A DNA stretch of 64,000 bases. Source: Priestia filamentosa (lineage in GTDB: Bacteria > Bacillota > Bacilli > Bacillales > Bacillaceae_H). Positions 28,237-37,193 of this stretch are shown here, piece by piece. The stretch's first letter is position 1, and the number at the start of each line of letters is the position of its first letter. Both the position numbers and the translations under genes were made by a program. The notes under the pieces are model-generated. The model saw only the letters and a program-made list of their open reading frames with translations, made no database searches and was not told the DNA's origin. The stretch spans positions 62,001 to 126,000 of the forward strand of contig NZ_FXAJ01000005.1 of assembly GCF_900177535.1 (NCBI RefSeq). The letters are read 5' to 3'.

Positions 28237-28255
28237 TAATCAAACGTTTGTTTAA
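28237..28255. repeat. 19-bp near-palindrome, copy 2
   Basis: The same 19 bases, in the same orientation, between the stop of the CitT/DcuR-like regulator gene (28273) and its terminator (28194-28232). Confidence 0.7.
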
Positions 28256-28272
28256 ACGTCATTCGCCTACTC

Positions 28273-28980
28273 TTACAAATAGTTCTTAACAAGTGAACGA
28301 TTCTTTTCATTAAAGTGATAAAGATAAACAGGTCTTCCTACTGTACCATATGTCATCTTTTCCTCTAATACATGAATGTCTGTTAAAAAACGTAAATATT
28401 TTCGAACAGAAACCCTTGAAATCCCTACATCTTCGGCAACATCGTCTGTTGAGAATGGATCTTTGTCCATATTCTCGATTGCTGCCAGTAAAATTTTAAG
28501 AGTGCTTTTAGTTAATCCTTTTGGCAATGATTCCGAAACTGTTTTTTGTGTTCTATTTAGAATATTTTGATCCAAATCTTCTTGCTTAACATTTGTTTGC
28601 ATGTCAAAAAATGCTCGTTTCTCCCGATATGATACAAGTGCACGATTAAAACGATCAAATTCAAATGGTTTAATTAAATAATCTACAGCTCCATAACGCA
28701 ATGCTGTTTGGACTTTGTCCACTTCAGAAGCTGCCGTAATTAAGATAACATCAATTTTCTTGTGCTGTTTACGAATTTCATCTAACAGCTCTAGTCCTGT
28801 ACGTTCAGGCATAAAAACATCTAAAAGTATCAAATCAACAACCGTGTCTTGCAACTTCCCCAGTGCCTCATCGACAGAATAAGCTACCCCAGCAAGTTCA
28901 AATCCTTCTATTTCTTCAAGGTAGCGTTTATTAAATTCAGCTACCATTGGATCGTCTTCAACAATTAAGACTCTAATCAC
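28273..28980 (-). CDS. CitT/DcuR-family response regulator
   Basis: 235 aa. Receiver domain 1-120 (VEDDPMVAEFNKRYLEEIEG; phospho-Asp in LILLDVFMPE near residue 55), then a winged-helix output of the CitT/DctR type with HTH VAEDVGISRVSVRKYLRFL. It overlaps its kinase gene by four bases. In B. subtilis the relatives CitT, DctR and MalR activate genes for citrate or C4-dicarboxylate uptake. Here the neighbour is an ActP-type symporter, which may be its target. Confidence 0.92.
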   Translation of the reverse strand: MIRVLIVEDDPMVAEFNKRYLEEIEGFELAGVAYSVDEALGKLQDTVVDLILLDVFMPERTGLELLDEIRKQHKKIDVILITAASEVDKVQTALRYGAVDYLIKPFEFDRFNRALVSYREKRAFFDMQTNVKQEDLDQNILNRTQKTVSESLPKGLTKSTLKILLAAIENMDKDPFSTDDVAEDVGISRVSVRKYLRFLTDIHVLEEKMTYGTVGRPVYLYHFNEKNRSLVKNYL

Positions 28981-30578
28981 GCTTCTTCACCTCTAGATTC
29001 ATAAAATAGTTCTACAACAAACGTTGTTCCTTCACTAGGCGTTGACTCTACGTCAATATAGCCACCAAGCTCTCTTACACTTCTCTCTACCAAATAAAGT
29101 CCTATTCCTCTATTATCCCCTTTTGTGGAGAAGCCTTTAACAAATAAATTTTTCTGGACTTCTTCTGAAATGCCAGCCCCTGTATCATTTACTTCAATCG
29201 TTAGACGATTTTTTTTATAGTGTAAATTAACCGTAACTTCTTTTCTTTCCCCTTTTGCTACAGCATCAATTGCATTATCAATTAAGTTTCCGATGATTGT
29301 AATAAGCTCGTGAGTTACTTCTGGTAATTTAGGTTCAGGGATAGGTGTTTCACTATCAATTTGCAAGCTTGTTCTTTCTTCTCTCGCATAGCTTAATTTT
29401 CCGATAATAAAACCTGCAAGCGCCGGGCTCTTAATATGTTTCATCACAAGCCCAACTTCTTGATTTTGGTGATTTACAAGCTGGTTAATGTAATCAGATA
29501 GCTCATCATAATATTCCATTTGGGTCATTCCTAAAATTACATGAAGTTTATTTTTAAACTCATGTGATTGTGCTCTCAATGCTTCTGCATAAAGTCGTAC
29601 TCCTGTTAACTGCTCTGCTAGCTGGTTCACTTCTGTCTTATCACGAAGTGTTGAGATAGCTCCAACAACTTTATCTTCCAAAATAAGCGGAACTCTGTTC
29701 ACAAGCATTGAAACCCCATTAATATTAATCTCTTCATCTAACTGAACCTGTCTTTCTTTCAAAATGGTGCTTAGTTTTGATACGGGCAGATATTCGTCTA
29801 CAGCCTTCCCAATTGGCTCATTTGATAAGCCTGCTCTTTGAAAAAGACGCAGAGCAGAGCGGTTAACAAGCGTAATCTTACCATCTCGGTCAACGGCAAC
29901 AATACCTTCATGAGCAGACTGAAGCATTGTATTTCGCTCTTCTAATATTTTAGCAATCGCATATGGTTCAAGCCCAAAAAGAGTCTTTTTAATATAACGA
30001 GCAAGCAAAATGGCTCCAAGAACTCCAATGATAAGACCAACAATAGACCCGACTAAAATGCTATCATGAGCTTTTTGCAAAGCTTGTTCAATCTTATTCA
30101 GAGAAGTTCCTACAGCAACAGCCCCAATTTGATTTCCACTATCATCCACTACAGGTGTGAAAGAGCGGGAAGACATGCCAAGTGTTCCTTCTGAAATAGA
30201 GATAGTTTCTTTTCCTTCTAGAACTTCTTTTTCATCTCCTCCTGAAAACTTCTTGCCAATGTTTTTTGGATTTGGATGTGATTTACGAATGCCTTTCATA
30301 TCAATAACAACGACAAATTCCACTTTTGTGGCTTTTTGAATATCTTTTGTATACTCCTGAATCTCCTTGCTTTCTTCTTTATGTAAGAGCCCTTCTCGAA
30401 TAACAGGAGAAAGCGCAACAGTTCGAGCTACGTTCATTGCTTTTTCTTCTTGATCTGTTCGAATCGTTTTAGTAATGGTCCGGCTAATTAAAATATCTGT
30501 TAAGAATAAAGACAAAATAACAACAACACAAACAAAGATGATAATACTAGAGCTTAACTTTAGGCGATGCTTGAACAT
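28977..30578 (-). CDS. CitS/DcuS-family sensor histidine kinase
   Basis: 533 aa. Membrane segments near 10-30 and 172-194 frame an extracellular Cache-type domain of about 140 residues; a PAS domain follows (about 215-320). The phospho-acceptor is in SHEFKNKLHVILGM, characteristic of the CitA/DcuS group. The ATPase domain holds ELITIIGNLIDNAIDA and DTGAGISEEV. It would sense an external carboxylate. Paralogues are CitS, DctS and MalK; which one is orthologous cannot be told. Confidence 0.92.
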   Translation of the reverse strand: MFKHRLKLSSSIIIFVCVVVILSLFLTDILISRTITKTIRTDQEEKAMNVARTVALSPVIREGLLHKEESKEIQEYTKDIQKATKVEFVVVIDMKGIRKSHPNPKNIGKKFSGGDEKEVLEGKETISISEGTLGMSSRSFTPVVDDSGNQIGAVAVGTSLNKIEQALQKAHDSILVGSIVGLIIGVLGAILLARYIKKTLFGLEPYAIAKILEERNTMLQSAHEGIVAVDRDGKITLVNRSALRLFQRAGLSNEPIGKAVDEYLPVSKLSTILKERQVQLDEEININGVSMLVNRVPLILEDKVVGAISTLRDKTEVNQLAEQLTGVRLYAEALRAQSHEFKNKLHVILGMTQMEYYDELSDYINQLVNHQNQEVGLVMKHIKSPALAGFIIGKLSYAREERTSLQIDSETPIPEPKLPEVTHELITIIGNLIDNAIDAVAKGERKEVTVNLHYKKNRLTIEVNDTGAGISEEVQKNLFVKGFSTKGDNRGIGLYLVERSVRELGGYIDVESTPSEGTTFVVELFYESRGEEA

Positions 30579-30713
30579 CGACCTTCACCCCCGCCTCTTG
30601 TCAATTGGGCTGTTTTAATCACACTATATTCTATCACTATTTGGTTCTTAAAAGAAAACGTTTAGCGGGAATTTCTATTCTCCTACGTAAGAAAGCGCAT
30701 CATTTTAATATAT

Positions 30714-30743
30714 AAAAAAGACTGCCAAACAAGGCAGCCTTTC
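30714..30743 (-). terminator. Terminator of the ActP-type symporter operon
   Basis: AAGGCTGCC pairs with GGCAGTCTT (one GU/mismatch) around a TTGTTT loop, followed by a T tract on the minus strand. Confidence 0.85.
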
Positions 30744-32276
30744 TTAGTTTTTCATTCCTGTATTTGCTTTAATCAGAATTTCTTCAAATTTTTTCTGATC
30801 TGCTTTTTTACTAGAGAAGATTGTGCCAAGGTAGGCACCTAAGAATCCAAGTGGAATAGACACAATCCCAGGGTTTGCTAATGAAAAGAGTGGATCTCCT
30901 ACAAGAATAGCTCCCCCAACCTCAGGAGACCAAACGTTAGGACCTACAACAACGAGGACAAGAGAACTAATTAATCCAACAAGCATACCTGTGACAGCAC
31001 CTGTTGTATTGAAACGTTTCCAAAAAATCGTAAATAAAATAATAGGTAAGTTAGCACTTGCTGCAACCGCAAAAGCAAGCGCTACAAGAAATGCCACATT
31101 AAGCTTTTGAGCGAATAGGGCTAATATGATGGAAAGGACAGCAACTCCAATTGACGCCCAGCGTGCAGCAACAATTTGTTCACCTTCTGTTGCTTTTCCT
31201 TTTCTTACAATATGACTATAAAAATCATGTGCAAAAGCGGAAGCTGCTGAAAGAACAAGCCCTGCAACAACTGCTAAAATTGTCGCAAAAGCTACAGCAG
31301 AAACGAAAGCAAATAAAAAGTCTCCTCCTAATACTTGAGCTAGAAGTGGAGCAGCCATATTTCCAGCTGCATCTGCTGCTGTAATATTATCAAATCCTAC
31401 AAATGCCGCAGCTCCAAACCCTAAGAAAATCGTCAAAATATAGAAAATACCAATAATCCAAGTTGCATAAACAACTGATTTTCGAGCTGTAATGGCATCC
31501 TTTACAGTAAAGAAGCGAATCAGAATATGCGGAAGTCCTGCTGTACCAAGTACTAAAGCTAAGTTAAGAGAAATCATATCAAGAGGATTTGTAAACTTAT
31601 TACCTGGATGAAGAAAGCTTTCTCCGAGCGGTGTAGCACTTTTCATCTCACTGAACATCTTAGCAATGCTAAAATCAAATTTTGAAAACACAATAATAGA
31701 AATGACAAACGTTCCAATCATAAGTAAAACAGCTTTTGTAATTTGAACCCAGCTTGTAGCAGTCATTCCGCCAAATACAACATAAATAGTCATTAGAACC
31801 CCTACAATAAGAACAGAATATACATAATCAATTCCAAGGAGAAGTTTAATGAGACCACCAGCTCCTACAAGCTGAGCAATCATATAAAAGATAGAGATTG
31901 TAATTGTATTTAAAGCAGCAACTCCACGTACCTTTTTTTCATTAAAGCGAGCAGCAATCATATCCGCCATTGTATATTTCCCAAGGTTTCTTAAAGGTTC
32001 TGCTACAATGTATAGAACAACAAGGTAAGCAACAAGAAAGCCAATGCTATAGAAAAAGCCATCAAAACCTGAAAGCGCTATCATTCCGGCGATTCCTAAG
32101 AATGAAGCTGCCGACATATAGTCCCCTGCAATAGCTAATCCATTTTGCCATCCCGTTAAACTTCCGTCTGCTGTATAAAAATCGCTGGTTGTTTTTGTTC
32201 GTTTTGAGGCATAATACGTAATAATAAGTGTAAGAGCTACAATTGCTAGAAATAGTGAAAAAGCAAGTACATTCAT
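30744..32276 (-). CDS. Sodium:solute symporter, acetate permease (ActP) type
   Basis: 510 aa with about 13 membrane segments of the SSS fold. It has family features such as NGLAIAGDYMSAASFLGIAG near residue 50 and the long conserved AFATILAVVAGLVLSAASAF. The linked DUF485 gene, 15 bases upstream, is the usual partner of ActP-type monocarboxylate/acetate symporters. The nearby CitS-like kinase suggests carboxylate-inducible expression, but the transported acid (acetate, pyruvate or another monocarboxylate) cannot be decided. Confidence 0.9.
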   Translation of the reverse strand: MNVLAFSLFLAIVALTLIITYYASKRTKTTSDFYTADGSLTGWQNGLAIAGDYMSAASFLGIAGMIALSGFDGFFYSIGFLVAYLVVLYIVAEPLRNLGKYTMADMIAARFNEKKVRGVAALNTITISIFYMIAQLVGAGGLIKLLLGIDYVYSVLIVGVLMTIYVVFGGMTATSWVQITKAVLLMIGTFVISIIVFSKFDFSIAKMFSEMKSATPLGESFLHPGNKFTNPLDMISLNLALVLGTAGLPHILIRFFTVKDAITARKSVVYATWIIGIFYILTIFLGFGAAAFVGFDNITAADAAGNMAAPLLAQVLGGDFLFAFVSAVAFATILAVVAGLVLSAASAFAHDFYSHIVRKGKATEGEQIVAARWASIGVAVLSIILALFAQKLNVAFLVALAFAVAASANLPIILFTIFWKRFNTTGAVTGMLVGLISSLVLVVVGPNVWSPEVGGAILVGDPLFSLANPGIVSIPLGFLGAYLGTIFSSKKADQKKFEEILIKANTGMKN

Positions 32277-32291
32277 CCTAAACTTCCCCCT

Positions 32292-32624
32292 TTAACGGCC
32301 AGCTTCTTTTTTTAGGTCTTCTACAAGTACGTCAAACTTTTGAGCACGCTTTGTGTAAATCATACAGAGTGCCCAAGTCATAACGAATTGCGCAAATGCA
32401 AAAACCCACGCCCATGTTAAAGACCAAAAAGCCGTCTCATTTAAGAATGTAAAATAGGCAGTTAAAACAGGTAGTGTGAAATAAAAAGCTAAAAAGAATA
32501 ATGAAAAAGGTAAAATAAAACGACGTTTTTCACGCATGAGCCTTTGAAATGTTGGAGATTGGACAAGCTCCGTGTAATCTAATTCTTGTTCTTCCCTCTC
32601 TAACTTCACTTTTTTCCCTTCCAC
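32292..32624 (-). CDS. DUF485 membrane protein
   Basis: 110 aa with a GTG start and SD GGGGGAG. Two membrane helices (about 40-60 and 72-92) follow a charged N-terminus with the DUF485 feature SPTFQRLMREKRRFILP. Such proteins nearly always accompany ActP-type symporters. It is the first gene of the two-gene operon. Confidence 0.9.
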   Translation of the reverse strand: MEGKKVKLEREEQELDYTELVQSPTFQRLMREKRRFILPFSLFFLAFYFTLPVLTAYFTFLNETAFWSLTWAWVFAFAQFVMTWALCMIYTKRAQKFDVLVEDLKKEAGR

Positions 32625-32745
32625 AACAACTCCCCCTTATTGTTCATTCCTCCTCCAAATTTCCCTCCTTCCACAGAGATATATCTATTATATATTTTTC
32701 TAAATAATTAGTAAATTCTGTTTTTTATTATTTTTGAACTATTTA

Positions 32746-32774
32746 GTGACAAAGTGTAAAGACACATGTAAACT
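32746..32774 (+). promoter_or_regulatory. Candidate niaP promoter with NiaR-like palindrome
   Basis: GTGACA (32746-32751) and TAAACT (32769-32774) are spaced by 17 bases. The palindrome GTGTAAAGACAC (32754-32765) fills the spacer. NiaR (YrxA) sites of Bacillus contain this type of GTGT/ACAC element, and the downstream gene is a NiaP-like transporter, so niacin repression is likely but inferred. Confidence 0.5.
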
Positions 32775-32824
32775 ATTAATCAGCATATGTATCTACATTA
32801 ATCTATACAGGAGATGAAAAGAAT

Positions 32825-34024
32825 ATGAAGGCACAAAAATCCCTATCTGAGCGAAAACTGCTTGGAGTTGCTGGGCTTGGGTGGATGTTCGATGCCCTAG
32901 ACGTCGGAATCCTTTCCTTTATTATTGCTGCTTTACAAATTGAATGGAAACTAACACCTGAAGAAATGAGCTGGATTGGAAGCGTGAATTCAATTGGTAT
33001 GGCTGTCGGGGCCCTGATTTTTGGACTTTTAGCTGATCGAATTGGTCGAAAACCTGTCTTTATTATAACGCTCTTACTTTTTTCAATTGGTAGTGGCTTA
33101 TCAGCACTTGCTCCAACATTGTTTGTATTTTTATTATTACGCTTCTTTATCGGTATGGGACTTGGCGGGGAACTTCCTGTTGCTTCTACACTTGTTTCTG
33201 AAACCGTTGCTCCAGAAAAAAGAGGGAAAACAGTTGTGTTGCTTGAAAGCTTCTGGGCTTTCGGCTGGTTGGTTGCTGCTCTTATCTCCTACTTCGTTAT
33301 TCCAAAGTATGGCTGGCAAATTGCACTTTTAATTACAGCTCTTCCTGCTTTTTATGCATTATATCTACGCATCGGGTTACCAGATTCACCACGCTATTTA
33401 GCTCTTGAGAAGAAACCTTCATTTTCTCAAAACATTGCAAAGGTATGGTCGAAAGAGGTTCGCAAACAAACGATTGTCCTTTGGGTGCTTTGGTTTACAG
33501 TTGTATTCTCTTATTATGGTATGTTTTTATGGTTACCAAGCGTTATGGTGTTGAAAGGTTTTAGCCTTATTAAAAGCTTTGAATATGTGCTTATTATGAC
33601 CCTTGCCCAGCTTCCAGGTTACTTTACAGCGGCATGGCTCATTGAACGAGCTGGACGCAAATTTGTACTTGTAACATTTCTACTCGGAACTGCCGGAAGT
33701 GCTCTTTTATTCGGAACTGCCGAAACATTACCGCTTTTACTAACATCAGGTATGTTTCTTTCATTTTTTAATCTCGGAGCATGGGGAGCTCTTTATGCTT
33801 ATACACCTGAGCAATATCCGACTGAAGTTCGTGGAACAGGCGCAGGAATGGCCGCTTCATTCGGTAGAGTTGGTGGGATTTTAGGTCCACTTGCTGTTGG
33901 CTATCTAATGAGCAGCGGATCTTCTGTTGCCACGATTTTTACCGTCTTCTGTCTGTCTATTATTGTTGGGGTTATTGCTGTTGCCTTTTTTGGAACGGAA
34001 ACCAAACAACGTGAACTTGCTTAA
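32825..34024 (+). CDS. niaP: MFS transporter, niacin transporter (NiaP/YceI) type
   Basis: 399 aa, matching B. subtilis NiaP in length. Twelve membrane segments with MFS motif A between TM2 and TM3 (GLLADRIGRKPVF) and its C-terminal copy, and LGWMFDALDVGILSF at TM1 with the acidic D of the aromatic-acid/niacin group. It has an AGGAGATG SD and its own terminator. A benzoate-type substrate is the main alternative; the upstream operator favours niacin. Confidence 0.75.
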   Translation: MKAQKSLSERKLLGVAGLGWMFDALDVGILSFIIAALQIEWKLTPEEMSWIGSVNSIGMAVGALIFGLLADRIGRKPVFIITLLLFSIGSGLSALAPTLFVFLLLRFFIGMGLGGELPVASTLVSETVAPEKRGKTVVLLESFWAFGWLVAALISYFVIPKYGWQIALLITALPAFYALYLRIGLPDSPRYLALEKKPSFSQNIAKVWSKEVRKQTIVLWVLWFTVVFSYYGMFLWLPSVMVLKGFSLIKSFEYVLIMTLAQLPGYFTAAWLIERAGRKFVLVTFLLGTAGSALLFGTAETLPLLLTSGMFLSFFNLGAWGALYAYTPEQYPTEVRGTGAGMAASFGRVGGILGPLAVGYLMSSGSSVATIFTVFCLSIIVGVIAVAFFGTETKQRELA

Positions 34025-34026
34025 CA

Positions 34027-34063
34027 AGCAAAAGCTCATCTTCTAAGAAGATGAGCTTTTGCT
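34027..34063. terminator. Terminator between niaP and the sensor kinase
   Basis: A long perfect stem AGCAAAAGCTCATCTT/AAGATGAGCTTTTGCT with a five-base centre lies between two convergent genes. Its T tracts are short, but it can serve both. Confidence 0.78.
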
Positions 34064-34075
34064 CTTAAATCAGGT

Positions 34076-35437
34076 TTATTGTAAAGAATTCTTATAATAA
34101 AACTCGAAAGTTGTGCCATTTTCATTTGAGTCTACTTTCCACTTAATATTCATCGCTTCAGCCATAAGAGCAATAATCGACATTCCAATCCCTCGGCCAT
34201 GTTTGTTTCCACTTGTATTCGTAAATCCTGGCCCGTGATCTACAACTGATATTTTATACTCTTCACCTTTTCCTTCCATATAAAATCCAATAAACTGACC
34301 GTCTTTTGCATGACGAATCACATTTTGAATGACATTATCTATCATCCGCTGGAACCAGTTCACATCGATATTGCTTTTAATGTCATCTCCTTGAATCTCT
34401 ATATCCACTTCAAAGCCTTCCTCTTCTAAGCGGTCATACCAGCAGGCAATTGTTGTACGAACAAGCCTCACCATATCCGTTTGCTCCGGCTTATATGGAT
34501 ATTTGTTTGAGGTGAGTAATGAATAAGAAAGGAGGTTTTCGATGAGTTCTCCTAAATAATGAATTTTTTCATCAGCAAGAGCAATGGTTTCTTCACCTTT
34601 CTGAGAAAGTACTTCCTTCTTTAAAGAATAAATTTGCGCTTTTAGGGCGGTGAGCGGTGTTCGCAAATCGTGAGAAAGGTCGGCAATAAGCTTACGACGT
34701 GCACTTTCCTCTTCACGCTCATTTTGCTGACTTTCTTCTAATGCCGTAAGCATATTATTAAATGATTGCTCAAGGGCTCCAATTTCATCTTTTCTTGATA
34801 TTTGTATTTTAGGAGGAACATTCCGAGCATTTGGCATTTCCATTGCATCTTGAAGGCGCAAAAGTCGTCTTCGGATGCTGCGGAAGAAAAACCAGGAAAT
34901 CAGTAGAAATAAAACAATAATGATAATAGCGAGAAGAAAAGTAAGGAAATCATATAGTGGGCTCTCCTCCCTATTTATAGCCGTAATATAAGAACGTGGC
35001 ATTTGTAAAATAACAAACCCTGCTTCTTTCTTCCCACCTACATAGGAAACAACAGTAAAAGGATCACTATCAATACTGCTTTTCATAAAATCCATGGTTG
35101 TCATTACATTCCACTCTGTTGGGAGGTTTACAGGCGCTCCTTCCTTTAACACTGTTTCTCCATTTCCATTAACATAAACCATTGCTTTATATTTATAGCT
35201 CTTTTCTACTTTACTAAAAGCTTTTTTTACACTTTGAACGTCATCAGGCGTCATTTTTTTAGATTCCTTATGCCATTCATCAACAACTTCATAGCTTGGA
35301 TAATAAGGCTCATTCTGCTTTTTATACCATGGACTAATATAAAGAACTCCACTAGCTAGCATGGCTACTGGCAGCATAACGATTGCCATTAGAATGATAA
35401 AAATATACCGTGCTGTTAACGAATTAAGCCTTCTCAT
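34076..35437 (-). CDS. Membrane sensor histidine kinase
   Basis: 453 aa. Two membrane helices (about 13-33 and 163-185) frame a 130-residue extracellular domain; HAMP and HisKA (DLSHDLRTPLTALKAQIYSL) and HATPase domains follow, with VVDHGPGF. It overlaps the response regulator gene by four bases, and this pair is divergent from a BcrA-type ABC exporter operon, which it probably regulates. The large extracellular domain differs from the BceS intramembrane kinases and looks more like lantibiotic (SpaK/NisK-type) kinases. Confidence 0.9.
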   Translation of the reverse strand: MRRLNSLTARYIFIILMAIVMLPVAMLASGVLYISPWYKKQNEPYYPSYEVVDEWHKESKKMTPDDVQSVKKAFSKVEKSYKYKAMVYVNGNGETVLKEGAPVNLPTEWNVMTTMDFMKSSIDSDPFTVVSYVGGKKEAGFVILQMPRSYITAINREESPLYDFLTFLLAIIIIVLFLLISWFFFRSIRRRLLRLQDAMEMPNARNVPPKIQISRKDEIGALEQSFNNMLTALEESQQNEREEESARRKLIADLSHDLRTPLTALKAQIYSLKKEVLSQKGEETIALADEKIHYLGELIENLLSYSLLTSNKYPYKPEQTDMVRLVRTTIACWYDRLEEEGFEVDIEIQGDDIKSNIDVNWFQRMIDNVIQNVIRHAKDGQFIGFYMEGKGEEYKISVVDHGPGFTNTSGNKHGRGIGMSIIALMAEAMNIKWKVDSNENGTTFEFYYKNSLQ

Positions 35438-36105
35438 GCTTTCATCCGATACCCAATGCCGCGGATTGTTTCAATTATTTTTGGCTTGCTTGGGTCTTCC
35501 TCTATTTTCTCACGGAGATGGCGAATGTGAACGGTGAGCGTTTTATCTCCTTCAATATATGGGTCTTTCCATATGCTTTCAAATATTTGTTCTTTTGTTA
35601 ATGTTTGATTAAAATGTCGTGTAAAAAAGAAAAAAAGCTGATGCTGTTTTCCTGTCAGGATAATCTCTTCGCCATTGCTCCGACAAATAATACGCTGTTG
35701 TTTTGTATACACATCCAAGTGTCCAACCGTTCTACGGTCTTCTTCCTGTCGATTATAGCGCCTAAGCAGAACTTCCATACGGGCCATTAGCTCTTTTGGA
35801 TGAAAAGGTTTTGTTAAATAATCATCTGCAAATGTTAGGCCTTGCACTTTGTCATCAAGAGCTGTTCTTGCGGTCAGCATAATGATTGGCACATCATTGT
35901 AGTTGTTTTTAAAACGCTGACCGAGCGTAAACCCATCAAGCCCTGGAAGCATCACGTCCAGAATGACTAAGTCGGCATTTTTCATTCCCGCTTCGCTGCC
36001 CTCGTCTGAAAGATACCATGACACGTGGTATCCGTTGTCTTCAAGCTCTTCCTTTAGCCAACTCCCAATTATTTCATCATCTTCTATATAAACGATGTTT
36101 TTCAT
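35434..36105 (-). CDS. OmpR/PhoB-family response regulator
   Basis: 223 aa. Receiver with phospho-Asp in LVILDVMLPGLDG near residue 52 and winged-helix output (about 125-220, TLTVHIRHLREKIEEDPSKP). SD AGGGTGG. It is divergent from the BcrA-type ABC genes with 149 bases between the starts. It likely activates those genes on envelope-active peptides, by analogy with known RK-FEG systems. Confidence 0.92.
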   Translation of the reverse strand: MKNIVYIEDDEIIGSWLKEELEDNGYHVSWYLSDEGSEAGMKNADLVILDVMLPGLDGFTLGQRFKNNYNDVPIIMLTARTALDDKVQGLTFADDYLTKPFHPKELMARMEVLLRRYNRQEEDRRTVGHLDVYTKQQRIICRSNGEEIILTGKQHQLFFFFTRHFNQTLTKEQIFESIWKDPYIEGDKTLTVHIRHLREKIEEDPSKPKIIETIRGIGYRMKA

Positions 36106-36254
36106 AAAACCACCCTTAACCTAATAGTCTCTAATCTTATGATAGAACTAAAAAAGGAAGTTGGAAACTATTTTTCTACATTTAACCAAAACTTAACCTT
36201 CCCCTTCTCTGTTATTAACCTTTGCTGTCTACACTGATTTATGAGGTGATGAAA

Positions 36255-37193
36255 ATGGAAAATATTTTAACGGCAAATGATTTAACAAAAAAATATAAAA
36301 GTGACGCTGTTGTAAATCGCATTAATTTACAAATTCCACGTGGAGCAGTTTATGGATTTTTAGGACCTAATGGAGCTGGAAAAACAACAACAATCCGAAT
36401 GCTCCTAGGTTTAATCAAACCTTCTCATGGTTCTATTTCAGTTTTTGGCAAAGATTTGCGCAAAAATCGAATTGAAGCATTAAAAGAAATTGGTGCGCTT
36501 GTTGAAAATCCTTCCTACTACGGACATTTAAATGCTATTGAGAATTTAGAAGTTTACCGTGTTCTCCGTAAAGCACCAAAATCTAAAATTGAAGAAGTGT
36601 TAGAGATTGTAGGACTTGAAAAAGCAGCCAAAAAGAAAGTTAAAGAATACTCATTAGGAATGAAACAGCGACTTGGGATTGCGATTGCGCTTCTTGGAGA
36701 TCCTAAATTACTTATTTTAGATGAGCCAACAAATGGACTTGACCCCCAAGGGATTTTAGAGATTCGTATGCTCATTAAAGCTCTTGCAAAAGAACGCGGT
36801 ATTACGATTATTGTTTCAAGTCACCTTTTAAGTGAGATTGACCAAATGGCTACATATGTTGGAATCATTTCGAAAGGACGACTCATCTTCCAAGACCGGA
36901 TTGAAGAACTGCGACGATTCTCTTCTACCTCTGTCTCTTTTACAACAAGTTCTCCCGAAGAAACCTTTAAACATATTGTTTCATATGGCATTCAAGCTTA
37001 TCGAGAAGAAGAAAAAATCATGGTAGAAGCGGAGGATGAAGCCATTGCGCAAGTTATTAGTCTCCTTGTTCGTCACGGCATTAGCATTTATCGGGTGGAA
37101 GAAAATAAGAAATCGCTAGAAGATATTTTCCTTGATCTTATAAAGGAGGAAGGCATAAATGTACAAAGCACTTTTACAAGCCGAATTTCTTAA
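36255..37193 (+). CDS. ABC exporter ATPase, BcrA/LanF type
   Basis: 312 aa from ATG 36255 (SD GAGGTGATG); upstream in-frame starts at 36222 lack an SD. Walker A FLGPNGAGKTT, signature YSLGMKQRLGIA, Walker B LLILDEPTNGLDP. The C-terminal extension is the BcrA/LanF type. It overlaps the next permease gene by 35 bases. Such ABC transporters confer resistance to, or immunity against, bacitracin-like or lantibiotic peptides. Confidence 0.9.
   Translation: MENILTANDLTKKYKSDAVVNRINLQIPRGAVYGFLGPNGAGKTTTIRMLLGLIKPSHGSISVFGKDLRKNRIEALKEIGALVENPSYYGHLNAIENLEVYRVLRKAPKSKIEEVLEIVGLEKAAKKKVKEYSLGMKQRLGIAIALLGDPKLLILDEPTNGLDPQGILEIRMLIKALAKERGITIIVSSHLLSEIDQMATYVGIISKGRLIFQDRIEELRRFSSTSVSFTTSSPEETFKHIVSYGIQAYREEEKIMVEAEDEAIAQVISLLVRHGISIYRVEENKKSLEDIFLDLIKEEGINVQSTFTSRIS

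Noticed and set aside
30653-30668. cre-like AGAAAACGTTTAGC upstream of the sensor kinase
   Set aside because: Flanks lack the conserved TG...CA ends of a CcpA site; similarity is limited to the centre.
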